From Chroococcidiopsidaceae cyanobacterium YX2bin18 (lineage in GTDB: Bacteria; Cyanobacteriota; Cyanobacteriia; Cyanobacteriales; Chroococcidiopsidaceae): a DNA stretch of 32,866 nucleotides. The notes beneath the pieces are model-generated. The model made no database searches. It was given only the letters and a program-made list of their open reading frames with translations, and had not been told where the DNA came from. The position numbers and the translations under genes are program-made. Positions 18,337 to 27,959 of the stretch are shown piece after piece. Location: positions 1-32,866 of the forward strand of contig JAUJND010000056.1 in NCBI GenBank assembly GCA_030446505.1, read 5' to 3'. Position 1 is the first letter of the stretch. Each line of letters opens with the position of its first letter.

Positions 18337-19066
18337 ATGAAATGTATTAACTGCAACTCGAATCAGACGGTTAAGAATGGACAACGCAAAGGCAGGCAGT
18401 CATACAAATGCAAGCAGTGCGGTCGTCATTTCTGGAATCCTATCGCCCCTGGCAATACTCAGACGATGTAAAACAATTGTGCATCAAGATGTACTTGAAC
18501 GGGATGGGACTACGTGGCATTGAACGAGTAACAGATATTCACCACACTACAATCATGGGTTGGGTGCGAGAAGCTGGATTGAAATTACCAGATGTACCAG
18601 AGCCAGAAGAGGAACCTGACATTACCGATCTAGATGAGAGATTTTGGGAGGAATCATTCCCCCAAAACTCTCTCATGAATTACAAACATTTGTGGGTAAT
18701 AAGCGGCATAAAATCTGGTTGTGGACTGCGGTGAATCACTGACAGCCAGGGATTATTGCTTGGACAATTGGCGATCATAGTTCTTTTACGTTCCAATTGC
18801 TTTGGGTAGTAGTGAAGTGTTGGCAAAGTTTTTGGTACGTTACGGATGGATATGCTGTCTATCCACAATTCATTGATGGCTCTCAACACGTAGTCAGTAA
18901 AACTTACATGACACGAGTGGAAGGTGAGAACACACGACTGCGACACTATTTAGCACGATTGCATCGTAAGACCCTCTGTTACTCGAAGTCAGTAGAGATG
19001 ATTGAGTGTTCCATCCGGCTGTTGTTGCACTATTTACGATTTAAAACTGTACCACTTTTTACCTAG
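18337..19066 (+). pseudogene. IS1-family transposase, frameshifted and carrying a palindromic insert
   Basis: The N-terminal zinc-finger region reads MKCINCNSNQTVKNGQRKGR, then QSYKCKQCGRHFWNPIAPGN. After one indel (near 18455) it continues with SDDVKQLCIKMYLNGMGLRG and the helix-turn-helix IERVTDIHHTTIMGWVREAG. At the first catalytic Asp (DITDLDE) a 41-bp palindrome interrupts LQTFVGNKRHKIWLWTAVNH. A TGA replaces the Trp codon after VNH. The C-terminal half is readable to 19066 and contains the second and third catalytic regions: YVTDGYAVYPQFIDGSQHVV and TRVEGENTRLRHYLARLHRK, then LCYSKSVEM. Family membership is clear from the VEGENTRLRHYLARLHRKT motif of IS1. It cannot encode an active protein. 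Confidence 0.9.
18634..18678 (+). repeat. Palindromic insert E1 inside the IS1 transposase
   Basis: A 43-base near-perfect palindrome with 21-base arms (18634-18654 and 18656-18676) and a single central base. The arms are ATGAGAGATTTTGGGAGGAA and, in reverse complement, ATGAGAGTTTTGGGGGAA. It is bounded by ATGA on both sides (18634-18637, 18675-18678), consistent with a 4-base target duplication and a 41-bp net insertion after the Asp-Glu codons. Read in the transposase frame, it has no stop codon (DERFWEESFPQNSLM). Confidence 0.75.
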
Positions 19067-19257
19067 ATCATTACCCTCTCTGCAACGCCTTTTTAAAAAG
19101 CCTCTATATAAATATCTCCGTGAGTTACTGGTTGCATTACATCAGTAAACTCTGGCAGGAGCACAACAAAACATTAATTTTCATCTGACCACTGAATAAC
19201 AATTGTATTTTCATTGTTCTGTCTCCTCTTCTGAGTTTAGCTAATGCTGTTGCACAG

Positions 19258-19335
19258 GCGATCGCCTTTAACTTTAAAGTTGGGCGATCGCTCTTGGGAA
19301 AGCGATCGCCCCAGATTATCTGAGGACGAGCGATC
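19258..19335. repeat. HIP1-rich palindromic cluster
   Basis: Three full GCGATCGC octamers (19258-19265, 19287-19294, 19302-19309) and a partial GCGATCAC occur within 78 bases between the hicB2 relic and the RTX gene. The first two are the arms of an imperfect inverted repeat (CAGGCGATCGCCTTTAACTT and AAAGTTGGGCGATCGCTC). HIP1 octamers are scattered through the window, but this density is unusual. Confidence 0.7.
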
Positions 19336-19343
19336 ACTTCAAC

Positions 19344-21627
19344 TCAGGTAATCATCTGACTGATATCTGTACCTCCTAAAAGTGGTGATATCCCAACATT
19401 GTGCGGATCAAAGAAGATATTATCTGCTGTGGTTGCGCCGCCGAATGGCAAGTTTTGTCCGGTAGGCATCATGGCATTACCAGTATTGCTGGCGAGTAAC
19501 TGCTCGAATGGCTCTAGAGTGCCAACATTAAGAGCAGCAGCAGTGAAGTCGGGCGCGACCAAATATCACATAGCTCTCGCCAGCGAAAGCTGACCGTTGG
19601 GAGCGGCACTAGCAGCCCCAATTAGATGTCATCAAAGCCATCGCCATTGACATCGCCTGCTGCACTAACCGAAGCGCGTAAGCCGTTAATCTTAAAGCCA
19701 TTGCTGCCGTTGAGAGTGCTTAGGTTGAAGTTGACACTGAATTCTCCTGATGAGCCAAACACAACATAGCTCCCGCCAGCATTTATAGCTCCAATCAGGA
19801 GGTCATCAAAGCCATCGCCATTGACATCACCTGCTGAACTGACCGAATTGCCTGAATGGTCATACTCATTAATGCCGTTAATCTTAAAGCCATTGTTGCC
19901 GTTGAGAGTGCTTGGGTTGAAGTTGGCACTGAATCCTCCTACTTTGCCAAACACAACATAGCTCTCGCCAGCATTATTTTGACCGTTGGGGTCAGCATTT
20001 ATAGCTCCAATCAGGAGGTCATCAAAGCCATCGCCATTGACATCACCTGCTGAACTGACCGGAGCGCCTGAGTAGTTACCTGTGTCAATGCCGTTAATCA
20101 CAAAGCCATTGCTACCATCAAGGGCAGAAACGTTGATGCTAGCATCAAAGCCTGCTGTCCTACCAAACACTACGTAGGTTTGGCTAGTGAAAGTTTGATC
20201 GTTAGCAGAGCCATATGGAGACCCAATGATGAGATCGTCAAGACCATCACCGTTAACGTCACCTGCAACTCTGCTTGAAGAAATGCCTGATCCGTCGTAG
20301 ATACCCGTGCCAATACCGTTAATTACAAAGCCATTGCGACCGTTAAGATTAGAGAAGTTGAAGCTGTCACCAAATCCTCCTGCTTTACCGAAGACCACAG
20401 AACTCTTTCCAGAAGACCCGACAACCATATCGTCGAAGCCATCACCATTGATGTCGCCGGCGATACCGACAAAATCACTTGCGGTAGAACCGCCCTCGTT
20501 AAGCGCAAAGCCATTGCTGCCATCGAGATCAGAGAGGTTGAGGCTGGGAGCAAAGCCCTGTGCTTTACCAAATACCACATAGCCTCTAGATTCATTTTGA
20601 TTGTATCTACTGCCTCTTGCGTTTCCAATCAGAATGTCTGAAAAGCCATCACCATTGATATCGGCGGCGCTGATTGAAGTACCTGATAAGTCATAAGATT
20701 GGCTGCCTTTGACTACAAAGCCGTTGCGACCATTAAGTTGTGAGAGGTTGAGGCTTGTACCAAAGCCTCCCGGTTTACCGAATACCACATAACTCTCGCC
20801 AGAATTTTGACCGTTGGGATCACCAGTAGCCCCAATCAGGATGTCATCAAAGCCATCGCCATTAACATCGCCTGCTGAACTGACCGAAGCGCCTGAGGAG
20901 TCATACTTATTAATGCCGTTAATCTGAAAGCCATTCTTGCCGTTGAGGTCAGCTAGGTCAAATTCGGCTGTGAACGTAAAGTAATCGCCGTCCAGACTTA
21001 AACTCGTGCTTCCTTGGACAATAGCAATCAATTCCTCTGGTTCGCTGCCTAACTTATTCAGGTATATCGCTGTACCCGCTGGTAACCCTGCTGGCGATGG
21101 CGCTAGCACATAGTTATCGCTGGTTCCTTTCAACTGAATAACATCAGCGCTGGTGTTGAAATCAGTAACTAAAGCGTAGTCGCCTTTACCAGTAGTTGCA
21201 GTGTTGCGATCATCGTAGAACACTTGATTTGCATCCCCAAGAACAAACAAGTCTGCCCCTGTGCCGCCAGTCAGTGTATCTATTTCACCGACTAAATTGG
21301 TAGTACTACCAGTGAGGATATCGTTGCCATCTCCACCCCTAAGCCTGTCGTTACCTCTGCCAGCAAATAGTTGATCGTTGCCTGTGCCGCCAATCAGGTT
21401 GTCATTGCCATCATTACCTCTAATTCTGTCATTACCGTCTCCACCCTCAAGGTAATCGCTAAAGTCGCCTTTGCCACCAAACAGGCGATCATTCCCTATT
21501 CCTCCAAACAGGCGATCATACCAGCTAAACCAATTAAATTGTCATTGCCTGCAAAACCAAATATAGAATCAGCACTTGCTGTTCCTGTTAGCCTATCGTT
21601 ACCAGGTGTACCATTTCTGGTTGCCAT
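19344..21627 (-). pseudogene. RTX plus FG-GAP repeat calcium-binding protein, frameshifted at both ends
   Basis: The start at 21627 gives MATRNGTPGNDRLTGTASAD. RTX nonapeptides (GGxGNDxLx) follow but are interrupted by a one-base loss near 21520. The frame then recovers with GGDGNDRIRGNDGNDNLIGG to about 21270. A 542-codon open stretch (21250-19622) contains an RTX C-terminal module (TDFNTSADVIQLKGTSDNYV) and seven FG-GAP/integrin-like repeats. Each has a D-x-N-G-D-G-(F/L)-D-D Ca2+ loop (SSAGDVNGDGFDDILIGA) and an ESYVVFGK strand. The repeats recur every 186-222 bases. After 19622 a one-base loss ends the frame; the tail (PDFTAAALNVGTLEPFEQLL) continues in other frames to 19344. It was probably a secreted cell-surface protein with a type I secretion-type RTX region. 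There is no signal peptide, as expected. Confidence 0.85.
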
Positions 21628-22098
21628 TGCTCTTTGTCCTTAATTTTAGGTAGTGTTTTTAAATTTTGCACTGCAACTATTGATTTTTGAAATCAAAAGT
21701 ATTCGTTTTCAGATACAGTAAATTGAACAACGCACACCGGAATGGTGGTTGACAAAACAAGTTATTTACTGTATTTAATTATTCAGATTACAGGGAAATT
21801 ATTAGGAGAATTTAAAGAATCAGTAAACTAGCAGTCAAAAATATGTGTTTTATTTAAAGTTTTAATGAAGATTGATTGGCAACATAACTAAACATCAAAA
21901 TGTTGAAATGTGCCAAGGTATTTAAAATTACTTAACTAAAATTTGGGCTACTTAGTCGTTGCTTAAGACTGTCTAAATATCGCATCGGCAACACAGTAGA
22001 CATCTCGCATTTTTTTAAAATCGTGAACTTGTAGGATATTTAAACAACAGCGCGATCGCCTCGCTTCAAAGCAGTGATCAAGTTCTGTGTAACGATGA
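21628..22098. other. AT-rich intergenic region upstream of the repeat
   Basis: The first part is the leader of the RTX gene. I see no gene, terminator or RNA structure here. A HIP1 site lies at about 22052. Confidence 0.4.
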
Positions 22099-22300
22099 GG
22101 TTCTGAACTCGAACGTTGCAGTTCTAAAGCTCAAACTCTAAGTTTTGCTCTCAAAGATTAAAGTTCCTCGCTCAGTTTCGAGTTCCAAGTTTGAAGTTGC
22201 AATTCTGAAGCTTCAAACTCCGAGTTCTAATCCCGAAACTTGAAGCTTCTCGCTTGAAGTTCCGAGGTCAGAGCTTGAAAAATGGAGTTCTAAACTCGAC
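22099..22300. repeat. Degenerate GTTC/GAAC-rich repeat tract
   Basis: About 200 bases built from short irregular units that start GTTC/GTTG and end CTCGAA, TTGAA or CTCAAA. Examples are GTTCTGAACTCGAAC, GTTCCAAGTTTGAA, GAAGCTTCAAACTCCGAG, GAAACTTGAAGCTTC and GAGTTCTAAACTCGAC. Many units are self-complementary or complementary to neighbours, so single-stranded forms could fold extensively. No reading frame is coherent across it. It lies 148 bases before the aspartate kinase start. Confidence 0.65.
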
Positions 22301-22447
22301 AGAATGTAAATTTAACCTGTTTCCTTGCAGCTGGGTTTGATAAGTTAATTAAGTTAATTTATATTCAATGCCTGCAACTATCCCTGACCGATTTGACACT
22401 ATTACTCTGACTGAGACAATGTAGGTACGATTGGTAAGATAAAAACT

Positions 22448-24259
22448 ATGGCGCTAATTGTCCAAAAATACGGTGGCACTTCGGTTGGCTCAGTTGAACG
22501 CATCCAAGCAGTTGCTCAGCGCGTTTTAAAAACGGTTAAAGCTGGTAACTCGGTTGTAGTTGTGGTTTCGGCAATGGGCAAAACCACCGATGGATTAGTC
22601 AAATTAGCGAACCAAGTTTCAACTAATCCCAGTCGCCGTGAAATGGATATGCTGCTCTCTACTGGGGAACAAGTCTCAATTGCGCTGCTAAGTATGGCAT
22701 TGCAGGAACTAGGGCAACCAGCAATTTCCCTCACGGGCGCACAGGTGGGAATCGTCACGGAGGCAGAACACAGCCGCGCTCGAATTCTGCATATTCAGCC
22801 TCAAAGAGTTGAACGCCACTTAAAAGACGGCAAAGTAATTGTCGTGGCTGGTTTTCAAGGAATTACTAGTACGGCTGAATTGGAAATTACAACGCTGGGA
22901 CGTGGTGGTTCTGATACTTCAGCTGTTGCCCTAGCTGCGGCACTAAAAGCTAGCTATTGCGAAATTTATACTGATGTACCTGGGATTTTGACAACTGATC
23001 CGCGCTTAGTGGCAGATGCCCAGTTGATGTCGGAAATTACCTGTGATGAAATGCTGGAACTTGCCAGCTTGGGGGCAAAAGTGCTGCATCCCCGTGCCGT
23101 GGAAATTGCTCGAAACTACGGCGTAGATTTGGTTGTCCGCTCCAGTTGGACAGAGCAACCTGGGACACGAGTAAGTTCCCCAACACCACAGCCGCGCTCT
23201 CTACAGGATTTGGAGATTGCCCGACCTGTGGATGGGGTGGAATTTGACACAGATCAAGCTAAGGTGGCATTGTTGCGAGTGCCTGATCGCCCTGGTATTG
23301 CGGCGCGGTTATTTGGTGAAATTGCGCGGCAAAATTTAGATGTCGATTTGATTATCCAATCAATTCACGAAGGCAATACGAATGATATTGCTTTTACAGT
23401 GACTACACCGATTCTGAAGCGGGCTGAGGCGGTAGCTACGGCGATCGCTCCTGCCCTTCGTAATAGCTCCTCCCAGGGAGAAGCAGAGGTAATGGTTCAA
23501 CAGCAAATTGCCAAAATTAGCATTGTGGGAGCAGGGATGATTGGTCGTCCCGGCGTTGCTGCTCAAATGTTCGCTACACTCTCAAATGCTGGAATTAATA
23601 TTCAAATGATTTCCACTTCCGAAGTGAAAGTTAGCTGTGTGATTGATGCCGCAGATGGCGATCGCGCTATTGATGCTCTTTGCCAAGTTTTTCAGGTTAG
23701 TAAGGACGCAATTAATTCTGTTTCTCCCCCAGTGGCAGCAACTCATGCACCTAGTACCCCAGTACGAGGAGTTGCTTTAGATCTTAACCAAGCTCGTCTA
23801 GCGATTCGCCAACTGCCAGATCGTCCGGGAATGGCAGCAAAGTTATTTGGACTACTGGCTCAACATAATATCAGTGTTGACATGATTATTCAGTCACAGC
23901 GTTGTCATGTAATTAAGGGAGTGCCGACGCGAGATATTGCTTTTACTGTGGCAGAAATAGATGCCGAAGCCGCTCAAAGAATGCTGGAAGCAGCAGCAGT
24001 AGAATGTGGTGAAATTGTTGTTGATAGTGCGATCGCTAAAGTTAGTATTGTTGGTGCAGGTATGGTTAATCAACCAGGTGTTGCGGCGCGAATGTTTGCA
24101 GCGCTAGAGCAACATCAAATTAACATTCAAATGATTGCCACCTCGGAAATAAAAATTAGCTGCGTTGTAGCTCAAGAACAAGGAGTTACGGCTTTGCAAG
24201 CTATCCATGCCGCCTTTGGACTTGCTGGCAATCAAAAAATCCAGCTTCCTCCAGCATAA
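22448..24259 (+). CDS. lysC: Aspartate kinase with four ACT domains
   Basis: A 603-residue aspartokinase, which phosphorylates aspartate to begin lysine, threonine, methionine and isoleucine synthesis. The kinase domain (residues 1-about 245) starts with the signature [20 protein letters not shown] and includes [52 protein letters not shown] and [13 protein letters not shown]. Two tandem ACT pairs follow: [20 protein letters not shown], then [20 protein letters not shown], then [20 protein letters not shown], then [20 protein letters not shown]. The double ACT pair and length of about 600 residues are the normal cyanobacterial form, and imply feedback control by pathway amino acids such as lysine and threonine. 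The frame is undamaged over 1.8 kb. A bidirectional hairpin terminator follows. Confidence 0.95.
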   Translation: MALIVQKYGGTSVGSVERIQAVAQRVLKTVKAGNSVVVVVSAMGKTTDGLVKLANQVSTNPSRREMDMLLSTGEQVSIALLSMALQELGQPAISLTGAQVGIVTEAEHSRARILHIQPQRVERHLKDGKVIVVAGFQGITSTAELEITTLGRGGSDTSAVALAAALKASYCEIYTDVPGILTTDPRLVADAQLMSEITCDEMLELASLGAKVLHPRAVEIARNYGVDLVVRSSWTEQPGTRVSSPTPQPRSLQDLEIARPVDGVEFDTDQAKVALLRVPDRPGIAARLFGEIARQNLDVDLIIQSIHEGNTNDIAFTVTTPILKRAEAVATAIAPALRNSSSQGEAEVMVQQQIAKISIVGAGMIGRPGVAAQMFATLSNAGINIQMISTSEVKVSCVIDAADGDRAIDALCQVFQVSKDAINSVSPPVAATHAPSTPVRGVALDLNQARLAIRQLPDRPGMAAKLFGLLAQHNISVDMIIQSQRCHVIKGVPTRDIAFTVAEIDAEAAQRMLEAAAVECGEIVVDSAIAKVSIVGAGMVNQPGVAARMFAALEQHQINIQMIATSEIKISCVVAQEQGVTALQAIHAAFGLAGNQKIQLPPA

Positions 24260-24336
24260 ATTACTCTGCCACGACAAAGCACCAGATTAGCAAGCTCATT
24301 AACTGTTGCACTTAAACTAACAATTTCGTTAAAAAA

Positions 24337-24368
24337 TAAAGCGGTCAACCATAGTGGCAACCGCTTTA
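24337..24368. terminator. Bidirectional hairpin terminator
   Basis: TAAAGCGGT (24337-24345) pairs with ACCGCTTTA (24360-24368) around a 14-base loop. It is A-rich before and after, and lies between the convergent aspartate kinase and holin-family genes. Confidence 0.7.
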
Positions 24369-24402
24369 AAACTTTAATGTATTCCGGACAATATTTAGCT
24401 AT

Positions 24403-24759
24403 CTAAGGTGAAACAAAACCGTAGATTAGGTTGCTAACAACTGAAAGTGCTAACGCGCCAAGTAAAGCACTGACTACACCTGCCTTCAGGCGGAATCCCT
24501 GTACTAAAGATGCTGCCGCACCTAAGGCTACGGCTGAAACAATAAATGTGACAACTCCCGATAGCAAGCCAAATGTCAGTAGGTTTGGGATAAAAAATAC
24601 AGCTCTTAAAATTGGATTTACTACAGCCGCCACAATACCAAGAACTGCTGCTGAGATATATGCTTTTGGCGTACTATCTACTTCAACTCCAATTGGCAAC
24701 TGTGTAACAAGTAGCAGGCTGGAGGCACTAACTAGCCAGGCAATCAAAAGATCTATCAT
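24403..24759 (-). CDS. Phage holin family (4-TM, superfamily IV type) membrane protein
   Basis: A 118-residue hydrophobic protein with about four membrane segments: IDLLIAWLVSASSLLLVTQL, AYISAAVLGIVAAVVNPIL, LTFGLLSGVVTFIVSAVALG and VVSALLGALALSVVSNLIYG. The central N-P-I-L-R motif between helices 2 and 3 is characteristic of the holin-4-superfamily/YvlD group that is widespread in bacteria and cyanobacteria. The chromosomal members are not linked to phages, and their role is uncertain. The start at 24759 is preceded by AAGGAG close to the ATG. It stands alone, convergent to the aspartate kinase gene. Confidence 0.8.
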   Translation of the reverse strand: MIDLLIAWLVSASSLLLVTQLPIGVEVDSTPKAYISAAVLGIVAAVVNPILRAVFFIPNLLTFGLLSGVVTFIVSAVALGAAASLVQGFRLKAGVVSALLGALALSVVSNLIYGFVSP

Positions 24760-24865
24760 TATAAAACTCCTTAGAGTAACTTCTGACTTATTAAAAGCTC
24801 ATTTCTATCAGAAGGCTAACTTAGACTATCTAACTTCTTTATCTGCAAATTGACAGAAATTGGCA

Positions 24866-25516
24866 CTATCTCTGGGGGGAAGTAGGTTGGGGGCTAGGTA
24901 CTATGGGGAAGGCTGGAACACTGCTGGGATTGGCTTGGTTAATACCTTGCCCATTCAAAGATTGCCCAGGAGCAGGCACTGGTAATTGACTGGGAGCGGA
25001 GGGGATGGCAAAAGGATCTACTGAAGTACCTGGGGTAGGGATAGGTTGAGATGTACTAGGAGCGTTTGGAATGTAGGGAATCGGATTAGAGCCAGCGCTT
25101 TGATCGGCAGTAGTAGGTAAAGTTGCCAAAGCAACGCGATCGCCTCCTACTTCTCGCATCCTATCCAACACTTGCACCACATCGTTGTAACTTGATGTCC
25201 GAGAAGCATTTAGAACCATCATTCCCAATGGATTCGTGGCACGATAAGCTTGCAATCTCTGATACATTAGTTCCTGAGTTACTGGCTCTTGCTCAACGTA
25301 GATTTGACCAATAGAGTCAATAGTGACAATCAAAGTATCTCTGATTTGCGGTGTTGTCCCCGTACTAGCTCTGGGCAGATCAACACTAATTGCCTGCTGG
25401 CGGGTAAATTGCAAAGCTGCTAATAGAAAAAACGTCAGGATACAAAAAATAACATCAATGAGCGGAATAATTTGAACTTGGACTTCTTCAATCGGGGAAT
25501 GCAAGTTAATTTTCAT
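24866..25516 (-). CDS. ExbD/TolR-family biopolymer transport protein
   Basis: A 216-residue protein. The N-terminal cytoplasmic segment MKINLHSPIEEVQVQ precedes a single membrane helix with the essential Asp (IIPLIDVIFCILTFFLLAAL), the proton-binding site. A periplasmic ExbD domain follows (ISVDLPRASTGT, TLIVTIDSIGQIYVEQEPVT, YNDVVQVLDRMREVGGDRVA). Residues about 145-216 form an unusually long Pro/Ser/Gln-rich tail. It partners with the ExbB gene 198 bases upstream, probably in the same operon, to energise TonB-type uptake or envelope functions. No tonB or receptor gene is adjacent. Intact. Confidence 0.88.
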   Translation of the reverse strand: MKINLHSPIEEVQVQIIPLIDVIFCILTFFLLAALQFTRQQAISVDLPRASTGTTPQIRDTLIVTIDSIGQIYVEQEPVTQELMYQRLQAYRATNPLGMMVLNASRTSSYNDVVQVLDRMREVGGDRVALATLPTTADQSAGSNPIPYIPNAPSTSQPIPTPGTSVDPFAIPSAPSQLPVPAPGQSLNGQGINQANPSSVPAFPIVPSPQPTSPQR

Positions 25517-25714
25517 TGTTGGGAAAAATTGCAGGAAGAGGGTACAAGGTTTTTGATCTTAACTGAACCGATTTTAGATTTTAAAAGTGCTGACTTTAGA
25601 TTCTGATGGTTCATACCTTGCCCCTAAGCACACGAGATAAATCTAAAATCTCCATGCCTTTTAAGAATGTAGGCAGGTTAATTTAAAATCCAGAAGCATT
25701 TAAGGGATTCTATC

Positions 25715-26557
25715 TTAAAGTTCCGGGGCATCAGAACCTTCTCGCTTGTCTGTAAGAGGCGGAATAATATATGTTTCGCTTGTGCCTCGCTGTCCTATTT
25801 CTGGTGGTTCAGCAATTCCAGCGTTATCAATGTTGTCTCTCCTGCGGAGTGATTGAGATGCTTCGCCTGCCATTTCCGGTCTTGATGTAATGCTATCAGG
25901 AACCTGGGGCCAGAACTGTCGGTAAAGTAACTCTAAATCGCTCCCCGCCCTCCGAAAAATTTTGACTTGGTTAACAACAAAAGCTTGAAACAAACGATAA
26001 AACGCCAAACTGATAATAGCTACGATTAGCCCTGTTGCTGTGCTAATCAGTGATTCCCCAATTCCTAAAGTCACCCCAGCTGCTGAGGATGTTCCCAGAT
26101 CGCCCAGACGAATATCCTGCAAAGACCGGATCAAGCCCAACACCGTACCCAGCAATCCCAAAAGTGGCGCAAGCGCAATTACCGTCTCTAAGATTTTTTC
26201 GCCCTGCCGCATAGAAGCCAATTCGTCCTCTGCTGTTGCTTCCAGTGCCAGCCGAAAAACTTCTGGATCAGCTTTAGAAAGCCGCAAGGGAGCATACAGA
26301 AACCTGCCAATCGGCTGATCGGTAGCTCGTCTAGCAATCTGCATAGCGCCTCCCCAGTTGTCACGAGCCGCATTTAGAACGCGCTCAACAATCTCTCTTT
26401 CCTGCGTCAAAAATCTGAACCAGAACCATAAGCGCTCGATAATCACACTCAACGACAAAATCGACAACGCTAGCAAAGGCCACATTGCCGGCCCACCCTT
26501 CCTAAAAATATCTACGATATCCCCAGTTTTTTTACTTTCCTCCCCTCCATTCCTCAT
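25715..26557 (-). CDS. MotA/TolQ/ExbB proton-channel family protein
   Basis: A 280-residue protein with three membrane helices in ExbB order: WPLLALSILSLSVIIERLWF near the N-terminus, a second helix after the cytoplasmic loop (ILETVIALAPLLGLLGTVLG, with the family G-x-L-G-T-V motif) and a third helix (GLIVAIISLAFYRLFQAFVV). The loop contains a Thr-rich GIGESLISTATGLIVAI, as expected for ion passage. The C-terminal tail is charged and long. It is followed by ExbD on the same strand. The start at 26557 is first in the frame; an ATG at residue 25 is possible but would leave little before helix 1. Confidence 0.88.
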   Translation of the reverse strand: MRNGGEESKKTGDIVDIFRKGGPAMWPLLALSILSLSVIIERLWFWFRFLTQEREIVERVLNAARDNWGGAMQIARRATDQPIGRFLYAPLRLSKADPEVFRLALEATAEDELASMRQGEKILETVIALAPLLGLLGTVLGLIRSLQDIRLGDLGTSSAAGVTLGIGESLISTATGLIVAIISLAFYRLFQAFVVNQVKIFRRAGSDLELLYRQFWPQVPDSITSRPEMAGEASQSLRRRDNIDNAGIAEPPEIGQRGTSETYIIPPLTDKREGSDAPEL

Positions 26558-26769
26558 ATTTAACGTTTAAGCCTAGTCATTTGTGAAATAGTCTAAGGCA
26601 CTCTTAATTGTAGAGATTAATTAAACGACTTCAATTTTAATTACACCCATCCTCAGTAAGGAATTGAGCCATACTCAGAGTAGAATCTTCCAGACTCAAG
26701 TGGGGCGGTTATTCCCACCAGAATTTGCAGAGTTTTTTGGCAAAATTAAAGATAACTAGAGGATAAACT

Positions 26770-27086
26770 ATGAATTTCTCGGTCCAAGCAGTGTACAACT
26801 GGTATCGTAGTCTGCTTCGTAACCCCAAGTACCGCTGGTGGTAATTTTAGGAACAGCTTTTATTTTATTAGTCCGATCGATATTGCCCCAGACTTTCTAC
26901 CCATAGTTGGACAACTTGATGATGTTTTCCTGCTGACTCTGCTGGTTTTCTGAAGTTTCGCAGATGCTGATTGAAGGTGTCAAATCGCGTAAGGGCAATA
27001 TGCATAATGATAATTCGGTTGCCACTACAAATAACAACACTACTACAGCAAATACAGCTGATGTTGATTCTATCTCTGTCAAGTAG
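26770..27086 (+). pseudogene. DUF1232 (YkvA-like) small membrane protein, frameshifted
   Basis: The start at 26770 reads MNFSVQAVYNWYRSLLRNPK then YRWW and a stop at 26842. Restoring one lost G gives VILGTAFILL. A second shift gives the diagnostic SPIDIAPDFLPIVGQLDD (the DUF1232 S-P-x-D-x-x-P-D motif), then VFLLTLLV. A third leads to EVSQMLIEGVKSRKGNMHND and an Asn/Thr-rich tail ending in SISVK at 27086. The restored length is about 105 residues, normal for the family, whose role is not established. AGAGG lies upstream of the ATG. Confidence 0.85.
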
Positions 27087-27312
27087 TTGTTACATTAATT
27101 AAAAGTAAAATTACCCCCCTGCCGTCTGATAGTAACAGATAAGTAAAGAAGGGGATATTTTATTAAGGCAGTTTAACTACTTAGTGAATCAAGTGAATAA
27201 AAAGGCAATCAAAGTAAATTGGCATCCTCTAAAAATATTCCGGAATTTCGTCACCTGATACTAACTAGTCAGAGACTAGATTTCTTGATAAAGGGCAAAA
27301 GAAGGATAATAA

Positions 27313-27829
27313 AAATATAAGATTATGGGATGTCTAGTCGGAGAGTGCCTCAAATCTTTGCCAGGACACACAGGTAGCATTTTCAGTTACCTTCAGTCCA
27401 GATGCCAAGACCTTAGCCAGCAGTGATGAGAATAAGATAGTGAGACTGTGGGATGTCTACTCTGGAGAATGTGTTAAGTTCTGCAAGGTCATACTGGTTT
27501 CATCCTGTCAGTTCGATTTAGTCCAGATGGTCAAATTGTCGTCAGTGGCAGCCACGATAAAACGGTGAGGTTGTGGGATGCCTACTCTGGAGAATGCCTC
27601 AAAATTTTACAGGGTCACCTAGCTGAAGTATGGTCAGTTGCGTTTGACTGCGATGGTAAGAGCTTTAGCAAGTAGTAGTGCAGATGGAGCAATAAAGTTT
27701 GGCAGGTTGAGACGGGTGAGTGCATTAAAACAATGCGATCACGCTAGACTCTACGAAGGTATGAATATCGCCGGGGCAACTGGATTAACTGAAGCCCAGA
27801 AAGCAATTACAAGCGTTGGGAGCAGTTGA
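27313..27829 (+). pseudogene. WD40-repeat protein remnant
   Basis: Fragments in several frames read IRLWDV, GECLKSLPGHTGSI, VTFSPDAKTLASSDENKIVR, LWDVYSGECVK, SVRFSPDGQIVVSGSHDKTV, RLWDAYSGECLKILQGHLAE and VWQVETGECIKT, that is at least four WD40 blades. The end, LYEGMNIAGATGLTEAQKAI, is a tail seen in large cyanobacterial NB-ARC/WD40 signalling proteins. The 5' part and the upstream domains are missing. The boundary near 27313 is approximate. It is a decayed 3' remnant of a large multidomain gene. Confidence 0.8.
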
Positions 27830-27911
27830 ATCTGATTTAGCGCTGCTATTGGTGGAGTAACTGAACTGCTGATGCACCCTCATTAGCGCATATCTGCAAT
27901 TATTTAATGAT

Positions 27912-27959
27912 GCATAGGGACGAGCAACCAGAAGGGATTTTCCACTGTCGTCCCTATGC
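27912..27959. repeat. 12-bp perfect inverted repeat beside an RTX relic
   Basis: GCATAGGGACGA (27912-27923) is perfectly complementary to TCGTCCCTATGC (27948-27959) with a 24-base loop. It directly follows the minus-strand stop at 27960-27962 and may be a terminator-like hairpin without a T tract. Confidence 0.65.

Larger units (their letters stand above)
18294..19089 (+). mobile_element. IS1-family insertion sequence, 796 bp, with 8-bp target duplication
   Basis: Left end GGCGTTGCAGAAAGGGTAAG matches the reverse complement of the right end, GGCGTTGCAGAGAGGGTAAT, as a terminal inverted repeat of about 23 bp with 2 mismatches. The 8-bp direct repeat TTTTTAAA flanks it (18286-18293 and 19090-19097), as expected for IS1. 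Removing the element and one repeat restores a continuous hicB-like sequence. The transposase inside is broken. Confidence 0.9.
18186..19214 (-). pseudogene. Second hicB, degraded and split by an IS1 element
   Basis: Outer parts lie at 19098-19214 and 18186-18293. The 5' part begins with ATG at 19214 and, with a small frame correction, reads VIQWSDEN, a TAA stop in place of a Gln codon, then CFVVLLPEFTDVMQPVTHGD and IYIEA. The 3' part (AQEVLELLIEPSLENGKPLP type reading) is almost identical in DNA to hicB copy 1. The 5' half has diverged far more than the 3' half, so the 3' half was probably copied from one hicB to the other. The insertion at TTTTTAAA separates the two. Confidence 0.8.

Noticed and set aside
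20323..20628. Minus-strand frame inside the FG-GAP gene in another register
   Set aside because: Shadow of the repeat protein in a second frame of the same strand.
19680..20950. CRISPR-like periodic repeat
   Set aside because: The 186-222-base period is coding: it is the FG-GAP repeat of a protein.
22099..22300. CRISPR array in the GTTC/GAAC tract
   Set aside because: No regular repeat of constant length with unique spacers, and no cas genes are present.
24431..24853. 140-codon plus-strand frame opposite the holin-family gene
   Set aside because: The minus-strand membrane protein has a clear family pattern; the plus frame is its antisense.
25569..25650. Inverted repeat GATTTTAGATTT / AAATCTAAAATC between ExbB and ExbD
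   Set aside because: A 12-bp AT-rich pair separated by about 55 bases; too weak to call a terminator or element.
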